Shown: positions 27,254 to 36,147, counted from the stretch's first letter. The stretch is 64,000 nt of DNA from Sutcliffiella deserti (GCF_020037475.1 NZ_JAIQDB010000007.1:95579-159578), one strand, 5' to 3'. Notes: a model not told the origin generated them from the letters alone. A program made the numbers and translations.

Positions 27254-27622
27254 TTACTCAAATCGATTTAACATTTTACTTTGATAGGTTTTGAACACCG
27301 CCGAATTGTTTTCTTTCTTTTTTTTATCCATCAATTGATTAAAACGTATCAGCTTTTCATTGAGTCTTCTTGTTAAACGCTCTTCTTCTAGGTCGTCGTG
27401 TGCACCTTTAATCAAATCTTCCAAGTACTCGATCTCGCTTCGCACTTGTTGTTCTTCCATCATGCCAGCATTTTTCATCATTTTATAGGCCATTCTCATT
27501 TCGGGCGGAACACTTGAAAGATCTTCTAATTCAAGACGCTTCCCATACCCTGGTAAATTTTCAAATTCACCGTCTTCGTATGCTTTTTTTATTTTTTCAT
27601 CCGTTAATCGAAAAAAGTCCAC
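27254..27622 (-). CDS. DUF1992 (DnaJ-homologue subfamily C28 type) protein
   Basis: A 122-aa protein with the DUF1992 signature KKAYEDGEFENLPGYGKRLE near its N-terminus and a helical C-terminus. I chose the GTG start at 27622, giving VDFFRLTDEKIKKAYE, because the longer ATG frame reads through the ribosome-site-like AAGGGTGAT. Function is unknown; the family is not itself a J-protein despite its name. Confidence 0.75.
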   Translation of the reverse strand: MDFFRLTDEKIKKAYEDGEFENLPGYGKRLELEDLSSVPPEMRMAYKMMKNAGMMEEQQVRSEIEYLEDLIKGAHDDLEEERLTRRLNEKLIRFNQLMDKKKKENNSAVFKTYQSKMLNRFE

Positions 27623-27817
27623 TGTTATCACCCTTTTTCTCTGCGTTATTTTTAGTATACCCGAACTCAACTTATTGGTTTATGAACTTTTTCTGAACAT
27701 TCGGAAATATAATGATATTTATTTACTATTGTTGTTTTTGTATTAGAGGATTATAATACTAGTTTGTGGGTCCTCTGAGACCGGGTGGGAGAGGGAAACT
27801 GAATAAGGTGTTTTATA

Positions 27818-29113
27818 ATGCTTCAATGGTTTAAGTCGTCATTCGATTTACCTGGTCATGAAACGACGTTAAAGCGTGAGTTAACGGCCGGTATGATATC
27901 TTTCTTTACCATTGTGTACATTATTGCTGTCAATGCAACGATTCTTGCAGAAGCTGGCATTCCTATCGAAGCCGCAATTATAGCCACCATTTTTACATGT
28001 GTTGTAGGATGTTGGTTAATGGGATTCTGGGCTAATGCTCCAATTATCCTTGTTCCAGGTATGGGCATCAATGCGATGTTTACCTATACATTGGTTCATT
28101 CGATGGGTTTAACTTGGCAAGAAGCGTTGGGCGTGGTGGTAGTTGCTGGTGTGATTGTGTCCATTATTTCCTTCACAAAACTAGCACAATTACTGCTTGA
28201 AGCAATTCCAAACTCTCTAAAGCATGCGATAACTGTTGGTTTAGGTTTATTTTTAACCTTAATCGGACTTGAAAAGGGTGGCTTAGTTATTAAGGGTGAG
28301 AACTCACTGTTAGCACTTGGTGATGTGACAAGTCCTTATGTACTAGCAACCATTCTGTCTATTATTCTAGCAGCAGTTTTATTTATGCGAAATGTACCTG
28401 CCAACTTTTTGATTAGTATGGTCGTTGGTACAGGTATCGCCGCAGCTTTAGGTGTGGTAAGCTTTTCCGATGTTGGCGGAAATGCATTACCAATGGAAAG
28501 CTATGCTTCCTTATTTGGTGCCGTTTCATTTGCAAAGATTGGAGAGTTTACGTTTTTAGTAGCTGTCTTCTCTTTAACGATGGTCTTGTTATTTGAGAAC
28601 ATCGGGCTGATAAATGGGCATCTAAGTATGATTAATCGTCCAGAAAAGTTCAAGCGTTCCTTTCAAGCAAACGGAATCTCCATTTTAACTAGTGGAATTT
28701 TTGGCACTAGTCCTACTGTATCCACAGTAGAAAGTGCTGCCGGAATTGCTGCTGGAGGAAGAACTGGCGTGACAGCAATTGTGACAGGAAGCTTATTTTT
28801 GCTTTCGATTTTTGCGATTCCTTTCATTAAGATTATTCCTGGAAGCGCGATTGCACCAATCCTGATTATTATTGGGGTACTGATGTTGCAAAGCGTAAAA
28901 CAAATCGACTTCCAAGATCTATCAGAAGGTTTCCCTGCATTTCTTGTAATTGTAATGATTCCATTCTCTTACAGTATTGCAGACGGAATTGCATTCGGAT
29001 TCATCGCCTATCCGCTAATCAAACTAGCACTAGGCAAAGCAAAAGAAGTCTCAGCGCCGCTTTACATCATCGCGGCCCTATTCTTCCTAACCTTCCTCAC
29101 AAATGTACATTGA
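27818..29113 (+). CDS. NCS2 family purine permease (PbuG/PbuO type)
   Basis: A 431-aa xanthine/uracil-AzgA type permease with about 12-14 membrane segments, importing guanine/hypoxanthine or adenine by proton symport. Diagnostic pieces are PGMGINAMFTYTLV, FGTSPTVSTVESAAGIAAGG and the N-terminal GHETTLKRELTAGMISFFTI. It is distinct from xanthine/uric acid permeases. The 147-bp leader has a GGTC-GACC stem at about 27770 and two weak PurBox-like CCGAA sequences (27661, 27699), but no recognisable purine riboswitch. Confidence 0.88.
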   Translation: MLQWFKSSFDLPGHETTLKRELTAGMISFFTIVYIIAVNATILAEAGIPIEAAIIATIFTCVVGCWLMGFWANAPIILVPGMGINAMFTYTLVHSMGLTWQEALGVVVVAGVIVSIISFTKLAQLLLEAIPNSLKHAITVGLGLFLTLIGLEKGGLVIKGENSLLALGDVTSPYVLATILSIILAAVLFMRNVPANFLISMVVGTGIAAALGVVSFSDVGGNALPMESYASLFGAVSFAKIGEFTFLVAVFSLTMVLLFENIGLINGHLSMINRPEKFKRSFQANGISILTSGIFGTSPTVSTVESAAGIAAGGRTGVTAIVTGSLFLLSIFAIPFIKIIPGSAIAPILIIIGVLMLQSVKQIDFQDLSEGFPAFLVIVMIPFSYSIADGIAFGFIAYPLIKLALGKAKEVSAPLYIIAALFFLTFLTNVH

Positions 29114-29130
29114 TGGTATTTATTTGAATT

Positions 29131-29194
29131 AGGGGCCAGACCCCGGCAGGAATTTACTACTGAATGTAGTACTGCCGAGGGTCTGGCCCTTTTT
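29131..29194 (+). terminator. Terminator of purine permease gene
   Basis: GGGGCCAGACCC-CGGCAG and CTGCCG-GGGTCTGGCCC form a long stem around a TACTAC/GTAGTA inner arm, then TTTTT. The arm sequence matches the hairpin at 9207. Confidence 0.85.
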
Positions 29195-29282
29195 GGTTAT
29201 AAATGGTAATATGTTTTTCACCAATAAGTTGAGGACTCAATGAATCTTGATTTTCTGCCCCTTGCCTTGGCTACTAACCCTT

Positions 29283-29729
29283 TTAGCGGATAAACGCCTC
29301 TCTTTGTTCAGAGAAAGCATCAACCAGCCATCTGGGATGCATCGGTAGCAAGTCATGTGGAAGTCTGTTTGGAGCAAAGTATTCTAGTTCAACCATTTCC
29401 TTGTTCTTGGTTGCAGTAGTACCGCCAATAATTTCCGCTTGAAAATAAGAGGTCACAAATTGGACCAATCTTCCATCAGGATATTCAAAGGTTTGCGATT
29501 CAGGATCAGAGTAGATACCGATAAGCTTTTGTGGCTCTATATGCAAACCTGTATCCTGGTAAACTTCCCGTATGGCTGCTTGCTCGACGGTTTCTCCAGG
29601 CTGTACGTGTCCTGCTGGAATGGACCATAGTCCCACATCGGCTCTTTTTTGTAAGAGTATTCTCTTTTGATTATCAAAAATAATCACTGCTACCGCAGGG
29701 TACATACTAATCTGTTTCTGTTTATTCAT
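29283..29729 (-). CDS. NUDIX hydrolase with atypical active site
   Basis: A 148-aa Nudix-fold protein with the N-terminal YPAVAVIIFDNQKRILLQKR. The Nudix box at residues ~41-63 reads GHVQPGETVEQAAIREVYQD then TG. The consensus REUXEEXGU is changed to REVYQDTG, so the two metal-binding glutamates are Gln and Asp. Hydrolysis may be weak or altered. It could be ADP-ribose/nucleotide-directed; the substrate is not assignable. Confidence 0.8.
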   Translation of the reverse strand: MNKQKQISMYPAVAVIIFDNQKRILLQKRADVGLWSIPAGHVQPGETVEQAAIREVYQDTGLHIEPQKLIGIYSDPESQTFEYPDGRLVQFVTSYFQAEIIGGTTATKNKEMVELEYFAPNRLPHDLLPMHPRWLVDAFSEQREAFIR

Positions 29730-29918
29730 AGGAATACTCCTAACAATTCATTTTTTCATTAGTCTAACGCGGACAACCTGTACTTTCAATGGAAACCCTT
29801 TTTATTTTAGATAAATAGGTCTTTTTCCCGATGAAATATTCCAATATGTTCTTATTGATAGTTAGAAGCTACTAAAAACACTAGTTTTATTGATTGAACC
29901 TACTCTTCTACAGAAAAA

Positions 29919-29943
29919 AACAGCGCCCATTATAGACGCTGAT
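29919..29943 (-). terminator. Terminator of small-protein operon
   Basis: The minus strand has CAGCG-loop-CGCTG followed by TTTTTTT, overlapping the stop at 29930. Confidence 0.6.
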
Positions 29944-30247
29944 TTAAGCCATTCATCGTTTTTATATCCTCTTTTGTCTGATCTGTTCCTAATTCATAGA
30001 TAGATGTAAAAATACGATCTACTAGGGACTGCTGAAGATTACGACGCTCTTGCCCTCTACTTTCGCTCCATGGCTTCATCAAGGGTTCAGGGCTGTATTC
30101 GGAGTCATGGAGATTTCCAAACATATGTTCAATCTCCATAATCTCTTTCTCAGTAGCCATTATTTCATAATAATTCACTTGATCATCAAATGGCTCTCGA
30201 TGTATTTCACCGGTATCCAATGTTACGTAATATAACCGCTTCTCCAT
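29930..30247 (-). CDS. Conserved acidic cytoplasmic protein, unknown function
   Basis: A 105-aa protein, MEKRLYYVTLDTGEIHREPF at the N-terminus, with an acidic helical middle and no membrane segment. AGGAGGG 8 nt before the ATG at 30247 supports this start over a longer frame that reads through the preceding gene. It forms a two-gene unit with the tiny protein upstream (13-nt gap). I do not recognise the family with certainty. Confidence 0.7.
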   Translation of the reverse strand: MEKRLYYVTLDTGEIHREPFDDQVNYYEIMATEKEIMEIEHMFGNLHDSEYSPEPLMKPWSESRGQERRNLQQSLVDRIFTSIYELGTDQTKEDIKTMNGLNQRL

Positions 30248-30260
30248 AAGCTTTTCCCTC

Positions 30261-30365
30261 CTATTGTGTACGAGGTGTTTTTTTCTTTTGTTTAAAATAT
30301 TCAAATCCTTTTTTAATTAAAATAGGCAACACTGCAATAAACATTCTCTTAAACAGCCTTTTCAT
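30261..30365 (-). CDS. Tiny basic membrane-associated protein
   Basis: A 34-aa protein (MKRLFKRMFIAVLPILIKKG at the N-terminus): a short hydrophobic helix flanked by many lysines and arginines. GGAGG lies 9 nt before the ATG. It is directly upstream of the 105-aa gene, so probably co-transcribed. Confidence 0.6.
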   Translation of the reverse strand: MKRLFKRMFIAVLPILIKKGFEYFKQKKKTPRTQ

Positions 30366-30485
30366 TCCAATCGCCTCCTTGGTCTATATAATACATTTAC
30401 CCCTCTTTTTCTAGGCCGAAACAACAAATCATATCACTTGATGCAGACATGCTTTTGTCCTAAATATCACAGCAGGATTTAACAT

Positions 30486-30528
30486 AAAAAGCCCACAGAA
30501 TCTATTAAAGCTCTGTGCGCTACTTTTT
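30486..30528 (-). terminator. Terminator of the 214-codon frame gene
   Basis: The minus strand has CACAGA and TCTGTG arms extended by AGC/GCT, followed by TTTTT. Confidence 0.7.
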
Positions 30529-31110
30529 GTAAGATTTATAGAAAATCCGAATATTTCCATCCTCTGCAACTTTGTAGTTCAAACCGGCCTCTTCAAGTGC
30601 TGAGATTAAAGTAGTATTCTCCAACGTCTTAAGGTCTTCAATCTTTTTGAAATTCTCTTCTACCACACCTCTTGATCTTTCTCCAAGTGAATACGTGTAC
30701 GTAGCAGCATAGCGTTCGACGATAAGGGCATTTACGGTTTCCCGGTGTTTTAAAAATTCCTTAGGGGCATCTAGTGCTTGTCCAGCTGATATTGTTTGCC
30801 GTAAGGAGTGAAGCGCTGCATCTTCCATTGAATAACTATTACTCTCTCCTTTTGCAAAAAGTGACAAAGGTTCAACAAGTTGTTGGGATTCTTTTAATAG
30901 TTCGTCTGCATTAGAAATATATTTACTTATTTCTTGTTCCTTTTGAACCGAAATTCCATCATAAAACACAAAGAAGGTTAGTACTGTGATCACAATCGTA
31001 CAAGCGATTAAAAAGTAAGTAACTATTTTATCAATCGAAAAGGAGTCATCCTCTTCCTCTATCTCGAAAAATGGCTCTTCCACTTTATTTCTTTTAAATA
31101 GCATAGACAT
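30520..31110 (-). CDS. Single-pass membrane protein of unknown function
   Basis: About 196 aa. A short acidic cytoplasmic N-terminus (EEPFFEIEEEDDS) precedes one transmembrane helix (~residues 29-50). An extracytoplasmic helical domain follows, with repeated patterns of charged heptads. No family is recognised. Two close ATGs (31110, 31104) are possible starts. The longer frame to 31164 lacks a ribosome site. It is divergent from mreBH. Confidence 0.65.
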   Translation of the reverse strand: MSMLFKRNKVEEPFFEIEEEDDSFSIDKIVTYFLIACTIVITVLTFFVFYDGISVQKEQEISKYISNADELLKESQQLVEPLSLFAKGESNSYSMEDAALHSLRQTISAGQALDAPKEFLKHRETVNALIVERYAATYTYSLGERSRGVVEENFKKIEDLKTLENTTLISALEEAGLNYKVAEDGNIRIFYKSYKK

Positions 31111-31240
31111 GAATCCCCACTGATTTTTTACTCGAATATACCATATAATTACTATATTTACCACTTATTTATGAAAAGGTCTTCTTAATATGGCCGCTAA
31201 ATTTACATAAATATTATTACCATATTATTCTATTGATTTC

Positions 31241-31273
31241 ACCCCCACAAAACGACAAATTTCTATGAACGTA
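31241..31273 (+). promoter_or_regulatory. Possible SigI-type promoter for mreBH
   Basis: ACCCCC at 31241-31246 resembles the SigI -35 element. A CGTA at 31270 could match the CGWA -10 core, though the spacing is wide. B. subtilis mreBH is a known SigI target. Weak evidence. Confidence 0.3.
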
Positions 31274-31315
31274 TATACGAGACCTAAACTAAAAGAATGA
31301 TTGGGTGAAGTGACT

Positions 31316-32323
31316 ATGTTTTCAACAACTGAAATTGGAATTGACTTAGGTACAGCGAATACGCTGGTGTACAGTAAAAGTAAAGGTATCGTGTTCAATG
31401 AACCGTCCGTTGTAGCGATCGATTTAGATACGAAAGAAGTGCTCGCTGTCGGTACGGAAGCAAAAAAAATGATTGGTAAAACTCCAGGAAGAATCGTTGC
31501 TGTTCGACCTTTAAAAGATGGCGTTATTGCAGATTTTGAAATTACGACAAGTATGTTAAAACAGATCATGAAGCAAGCAGGAAAAGCGATGGGCTTCTCT
31601 ATTCGAAAGCCAAGCGTGGTTGTTTGTACGCCATCTGGATCTACATCGGTAGAGCGCAGAGCCATTCAAGATGCTGTCAAAAACTGCGGAGCGAAGCATG
31701 TTCATTTAATTGAAGAGCCTCTAGCAGCCGCAATTGGTGCGGACCTTCCTGTAGACGAGCCTATCGCAAATGTAATCGTTGATATTGGTGGAGGCACTAC
31801 AGAAGTTGCCATTATTTCGTATGGTGGGGTTGTGTCCTGTAATTCTATACGTGTCGGCGGCGACCAATTCGATGAGGATATCGTCCATTATGTCCGTAAG
31901 AACTATAATCTCCTTATCGGGGAAAGAACAGCAGAACAGATTAAAATTGAAATCGGCTATGCATTAGTAGAACACGAGGAACTTTCTATTGAAATTCGCG
32001 GCCGCGACCTTGTAACAGGCTTACCTAAAACGATCGAACTACATTCAACTGAGATTCAAAAATCAATGAGAGAATCCCTATTACACATTTTAGAAGCAAT
32101 TCGAGCTACATTAGAAAACTGCCCTCCCGAACTAAGTGGAGACATCGTGGATAGAGGGGTCATTGTCACAGGCGGTGGAGCATTGCTTAATGGTATCCAA
32201 GGATGGCTCAGCAATGAGATTTTCGTACCTGTATATCTTGCACCTAACCCACTAGAATCTGTTGCAATTGGAACAGGAAAATCCCTAAGCGTTATCCATA
32301 AGCTGCAAAAAGCAGCACTTTAA
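31316..32323 (+). CDS. mreBH: Rod shape-determining protein MreBH
   Basis: A 335-aa bacterial actin that guides wall synthesis; in B. subtilis MreBH works with the LytE endopeptidase. The phosphate-1 motif ([12 protein letters not shown]), phosphate-2 ([11 protein letters not shown]) and adenosine motif ([10 protein letters not shown]) are intact. The length equals B. subtilis MreBH. I use the ATG at 31316; the TTG five codons upstream is less likely. A solitary mreBH far from mreBCD fits this paralogue rather than MreB or Mbl. Confidence 0.9.
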   Translation: MFSTTEIGIDLGTANTLVYSKSKGIVFNEPSVVAIDLDTKEVLAVGTEAKKMIGKTPGRIVAVRPLKDGVIADFEITTSMLKQIMKQAGKAMGFSIRKPSVVVCTPSGSTSVERRAIQDAVKNCGAKHVHLIEEPLAAAIGADLPVDEPIANVIVDIGGGTTEVAIISYGGVVSCNSIRVGGDQFDEDIVHYVRKNYNLLIGERTAEQIKIEIGYALVEHEELSIEIRGRDLVTGLPKTIELHSTEIQKSMRESLLHILEAIRATLENCPPELSGDIVDRGVIVTGGGALLNGIQGWLSNEIFVPVYLAPNPLESVAIGTGKSLSVIHKLQKAAL

Positions 32324-32337
32324 AAAACTAATACTGA

Positions 32338-32382
32338 TAGCCCGTAAAAAGTCGAAATTAGATTTTTTACGGGCTTATTTTT
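32338..32382 (+). terminator. Terminator of mreBH
   Basis: TAGCCCGTAAAAA and TTTTTTACGGGCTTA arms, then TTTTT. Confidence 0.85.
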
Positions 32383-32494
32383 CGGAGTAATATTCTTGAC
32401 CAGAAGAGTCTTTTAAAAGTTCTTTAACCCCATTCTCCGTGTAAAATTTAACTTTCCGAAGCTGGATACCAGGACTTGTTCCATAAGAAACCAT
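32375..32494 (-). pseudogene. Possible gene remnant, 39 codons
   Basis: A frame with protein-like composition (SYGTSPGIQLRKVKFYTENG, then KELLKDSSGQEYYSEK) ends inside the mreBH terminator. It lacks a proper ribosome site. It looks like the 3' end of a lost gene, but no parent family is recognised. Confidence 0.3.
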
Positions 32495-32518
32495 ACCCTT
32501 AAGTAATCCTCAAAGGAG

Positions 32519-33094
32519 TCACACCAATAACGAGCCGCGAAAACCTCTAGATCCATAATAGGAGTCTGCTCCATTATGATACAAAAAGACATGACCAAAC
32601 CGATAATCGCAAAATAGTGCACCGCCGAGCTTTCGGATATCATTGGGTGTTTGAACCCAACTGGATGTTTTTTTTTCGAAATTTTCAAGTTGCTGCAACG
32701 CTCGATATTGTTCTTCACTCAATAGTTCTATGCCCATAGAAGCTGCCATATCGATCACATTATTTTCAGGTTTATATTTTTTTCTTGATTCCAATGCCTC
32801 CCGGTCGTAGCACACACTTCTGCGACCTTTAGGACTTTCCGCTGAACAATCACAAAACATGTATTCTCCCTTTTCATTATCAAAGCCAACCACATCCGGT
32901 TCACCACCGGTTATTTCCATTTCATTGAGTGACCACATTTTTTCTGTATTATCTTCAAGTTTAGCTTGGACTTCAGCCCATTTTATCCCTTCGTGACGAT
33001 GCATGTTCTTCTCAAAACGTTCTTTCAATACTCTAAGTAATTCTTCACTTTGTTCTAGTGAAAGTTCATTTTTGTTGCTAACTTTATTTTTCAT
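32519..33094 (-). CDS. DUF4256 domain protein
   Basis: A 191-aa protein covering the full DUF4256 domain, with the typical EITGGEPDVV, EYMFCDCSAESPKGRRSVCY and GSRGFRGSLLV segments. Cytoplasmic; function unknown. The domain is common in Firmicutes and Bacteroidetes. AGGAAG lies before the ATG. Confidence 0.85.
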   Translation of the reverse strand: MKNKVSNKNELSLEQSEELLRVLKERFEKNMHRHEGIKWAEVQAKLEDNTEKMWSLNEMEITGGEPDVVGFDNEKGEYMFCDCSAESPKGRRSVCYDREALESRKKYKPENNVIDMAASMGIELLSEEQYRALQQLENFEKKTSSWVQTPNDIRKLGGALFCDYRFGHVFLYHNGADSYYGSRGFRGSLLV

Positions 33095-33254
33095 TGTCCA
33101 ACTTCCTCCCCGTTTGTTACTCGAAAATATTAATGCATAGCTATCAAGAACATCTATTATTCTGAATTACTTCCCCTCAAACCCTTCGCTTGATACCAAT
33201 GTATCGTTTGTTAGAGTAATGAGTAATCTTACTAAGTTTTATTATAAAATCTAT

Positions 33255-33806
33255 TCACTCTATTTTCCCTACATATTCTAAAAGCTCCTCGTATTCCTTC
33301 CAAAACTGGTGGTATTGCCCCTCATATAGTTCGTTATTTTCCGTTCTCTTATCATTACCTAAAAAAAACTCCTTTGCATCGATTGCAAAGTTATATATCT
33401 CTTTTGCATATTCCGATAAAGGAATTTTGACTATCAACATTGAAAAATCAATTTCACCATCATTTTTCTTAAAATCTAATAACTCAACAACCCTTTCTGT
33501 ATGCCTTACCTTCCAGCCTATATTTGATGGACAAAATGACGTAAAGCATCCACAGTGAAATATTAAATAGTTCTCTTCTTTAATCTCTTCAGGATAATAT
33601 TTTGGGCTCTCTCTACATGGAAAGTTCTCTTTTACAGACCGTAATAAGGAAAGAGCAGACTCGCTTATATTCCATTCCCCATCTTCTTCATTTGATAAGA
33701 CTGTATCACCAATACGAAGCAATATTTCTCCATGAGAACATAAATCACCTTCTGGAGGACCTAACCAAAATTGTTTTAGAATTTTTATTTCGAACTTTTT
33801 ATTCAT
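33255..33806 (-). CDS. Unknown protein, possible immunity-type protein
   Basis: About 183 aa, with FWLGPPEGDLCSHGEILLRI near the N-terminus, a CGCF cysteine pair in the middle, and an acidic C-terminus ending FWKEYEELLEYVGKIE. I do not recognise a named domain. A fragment of a second gene with a matching C-terminus (EGQVHSFWKEY) lies at 35422-35533, on the other side of the GerA gene. Tandem diverged copies next to no obvious partner are seen with polymorphic-toxin immunity genes, but this is inference. GAGGGG lies 6 nt before the ATG at 33806. Confidence 0.6.
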   Translation of the reverse strand: MNKKFEIKILKQFWLGPPEGDLCSHGEILLRIGDTVLSNEEDGEWNISESALSLLRSVKENFPCRESPKYYPEEIKEENYLIFHCGCFTSFCPSNIGWKVRHTERVVELLDFKKNDGEIDFSMLIVKIPLSEYAKEIYNFAIDAKEFFLGNDKRTENNELYEGQYHQFWKEYEELLEYVGKIE

Positions 33807-33898
33807 AGCCATCCCCTCATTTGGAAATGAGTAAAAACTTACATTTATTTTAAAGATTGTTCTCGGCTATCACTTTAATTCAACAGGCGTTATAATCA

Positions 33899-35353
33899 CT
33901 ATTTATTTTTAATAGTAGGAAAGCTGTGTTTACTGTTGTTTATTTTCTCTAATTTACTTCTAATAAACGTGTCTTTAAATTCTTCAATGCGAAAGGGGAT
34001 TATTGGTGATAAGTATGGAACTCCAACGGAACGAAGGGTAACCATGTAAACAACCAATAAGGTTGTTCCTATTATCATACCTGGAAGACTAAATAAATTC
34101 CCAATGATTAAAAATACTGTTCGCAGTGTATTGGTTGGAGCTGCCATTTGTTTATTGGCAAGTAAAAGACTTGTCAAATATGTAATTGCAACTAATATAA
34201 GGGTTACTGGGTGTATTAGTTTGGCTGTAACAGCTGTTTCACCAATTGCGATTGTAGCTAATAATGATACAAGAATGATCCCACTCTGTGGAATTCTAAA
34301 GATTGCATCGGTCAAAACAACTAATAAAAAAAATAGAATAATCATCGACCAAAATGGTGGAAGCAATTCATCACCTTTAAATAATGTCTCTGCTACATTA
34401 GTTGGTAAATCATCTACATAATATTTTGCTATAACTACATATATGCTTGGAATATAAATCGTCATAATAAAGCTAATAAGTCTAACAAGACGAATTGATA
34501 TTCGTCCAAGTTTTTGATAATATTCATCTGGGGCTTGAAGTGCTGAAACAAACAAACCTGGCAATATGATTCCAAATGGATTCCCATCTACTAGCACTAC
34601 TACCTTTCCTTCATATAATGAAGAATTTATAACATCAGGACGCTCTGTAGTCTCAGACATTGTAAAAAGAATTGTCTTCGCTTTATCCTCCATGGCTTCT
34701 TCAATCAGTTTTGCTTCTAGTACATAATTAACTTTCAATTTATTTATACGTTGTCGAACTTCAGCTAACACATCTTGATCAACGATCCCTTTTATGTACA
34801 GTATCGCTATGGGGGTTTTTGAGATTGATCCTATATCCATTGAGTCTATACAGAAATTAGAGGTCTTTAACATACCACGCAATAAGCTTATATTCGTATC
34901 AAGTTTTTCTGTTAACCCTACTAACCCACCTCTTGGTGAACGCTCACTTGTTACTTGTTCTAAACTTCTCTCTTTCAAATCAGCCGTCTTGGCAATGATT
35001 CCTTTATTATAGCCTTCTATCAAGATAACAGTATTTCCGTCTAAAATAGCGTCCGTTAATTCAGCAAATGTACCTGCTATCTTAATTCCTGCCACTTTAA
35101 TAACTTTTTGTGAAACGTCCTCTATATAGGAGGCACTTAACTCAATTTCCTTAGCCGACTCTAAAAGAGGGTCAATTATATTCATCTCTATTTTATCCGT
35201 ATTAGCTATCCCTTCTATGTATACCAGATACACATTAAAGGGATCTTCTGTAGGTATCCGCAATTTCCTTACTGAAAGATCTGACGCACTATAAAAGGAA
35301 TCTTTTAGATGTGTGATATTTTTTTCAAGGCTTGTATGTATTGGCTCACTCAT
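33899..35353 (-). CDS. GerA-type spore germination protein, A subunit (orphan)
   Basis: A 484-aa GerXA protein. The N-terminal cytoplasmic domain (~residues 1-250) contains GGLVGLTEKLDTNISLLR and VVLVDGNPFGIILP. Four to five transmembrane segments follow, and then a cytoplasmic tail. GerA-type receptors sense nutrients in the spore inner membrane as A, B and C subunits. Here B and C are absent on both sides. B. subtilis carries the three-gene yfkQ-yfkR-yfkT receptor in the corresponding yfk region, so loss of partners is plausible. Confidence 0.88.
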   Translation of the reverse strand: MSEPIHTSLEKNITHLKDSFYSASDLSVRKLRIPTEDPFNVYLVYIEGIANTDKIEMNIIDPLLESAKEIELSASYIEDVSQKVIKVAGIKIAGTFAELTDAILDGNTVILIEGYNKGIIAKTADLKERSLEQVTSERSPRGGLVGLTEKLDTNISLLRGMLKTSNFCIDSMDIGSISKTPIAILYIKGIVDQDVLAEVRQRINKLKVNYVLEAKLIEEAMEDKAKTILFTMSETTERPDVINSSLYEGKVVVLVDGNPFGIILPGLFVSALQAPDEYYQKLGRISIRLVRLISFIMTIYIPSIYVVIAKYYVDDLPTNVAETLFKGDELLPPFWSMIILFFLLVVLTDAIFRIPQSGIILVSLLATIAIGETAVTAKLIHPVTLILVAITYLTSLLLANKQMAAPTNTLRTVFLIIGNLFSLPGMIIGTTLLVVYMVTLRSVGVPYLSPIIPFRIEEFKDTFIRSKLEKINNSKHSFPTIKNK

Positions 35354-35421
35354 TTTCTATCCACCTTACACAATTTTTACCATTCCATTAGGTTTGCCCA
35401 TTAATAAATGAAATAGACATT

Positions 35422-35533
35422 TTATGGACATGTAATTGTGTGTAAAGTATTTACCCACCCTATGCCAGCTAACTTAAGATTGGTATAGTATTCCTTCCAA
35501 AACGAGTGGACTTGTCCCTCTAATAGTAGCCAT
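35422..35533 (-). pseudogene. Remnant related to the 33255 gene
   Basis: The minus strand encodes WLLLEGQVHSFWKEYYTNLK before further residues and a stop at 35422. It aligns with LYEGQYHQFWKEYEELL of the 33255 gene, and the DNA also matches (TATTCCTTCCAAAAC, GTGG, TTG-CCCTC). A TAG cuts the frame just upstream, so only the 3' end remains. Confidence 0.55.
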
Positions 35534-35577
35534 CCCTAGGTTTAACTTAATTGACAATACCTCGATTTTCATTCATC

Positions 35578-36012
35578 TTATAACATCTTGTTAAAACAAA
35601 TAATACGATTTGCTTCACTAAATCCCAATTTATAATGCAAGGCTAAGCTTACTTCATTTTCTAATTCACAGTCACTAGCAAACTCGTGACAACCTTTTTT
35701 CTTAGCCCAAATCTCACAAGCATTAACTAGTTTTTTAGCATATCCTTGCTTTCGAAAGGCTTCTTTTACGTAAAGTCCTTCTAGATATCCTACCGGGCTT
35801 GAACTTGTCCCTTCCACATAATCATAACGCAGTTGGCATTGTGCAAACCCAATTGCTTCAGTGTTATGATAAGCTAACATAATCGTTGCATCATGCTGTA
35901 TAATAAGATTCGTTATTTCCTTTATAAATTCCTCTAAACTTTGACCTGGCCAAAGCAGTAAAGCAAGGTGCGCAGCTTCATTTATGTCAGATAATGTCGC
36001 CTCTTTTAGCAT
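35578..36012 (-). CDS. AAC(6')-like aminoglycoside N-acetyltransferase (GNAT)
   Basis: A 144-aa GNAT enzyme closely resembling aminoglycoside 6'-N-acetyltransferases of the AAC(6')-I group. Shared features are LALLLWPG near the N-terminus, YVEGTSSSPVGYLEGLYV, the acetyl-CoA loop RKQGYAKKLV, and the C-terminal CHEFASDCELEN with LHYKLGFSEANRIICF. The family acetylates amikacin/tobramycin-type drugs using acetyl-CoA. Whether this chromosomal copy gives resistance cannot be read from sequence; a related housekeeping acetyltransferase is the alternative. Confidence 0.8.
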   Translation of the reverse strand: MLKEATLSDINEAAHLALLLWPGQSLEEFIKEITNLIIQHDATIMLAYHNTEAIGFAQCQLRYDYVEGTSSSPVGYLEGLYVKEAFRKQGYAKKLVNACEIWAKKKGCHEFASDCELENEVSLALHYKLGFSEANRIICFNKML

Positions 36013-36147
36013 ACAGAAACCTCCACTCTAAATTAAAATTTTCGAAAGTTTTTTCTTTTACTATCTCATGTATTCCATTTCCCTTGTGATTCCTCCTCCA
36101 TTAAATGACCATTTTTCAAAGCAACTAAAATATGTCACTTATAAAGA

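Noticed and set aside
27671..27817. Purine, guanidine or T-box riboswitch before the permease
   Set aside because: The conserved core sequences of these classes are not present; only a short stem is visible.
31225..31665. 146-codon minus-strand frame
   Set aside because: It is antisense to the start of mreBH and has no independent coding signal.
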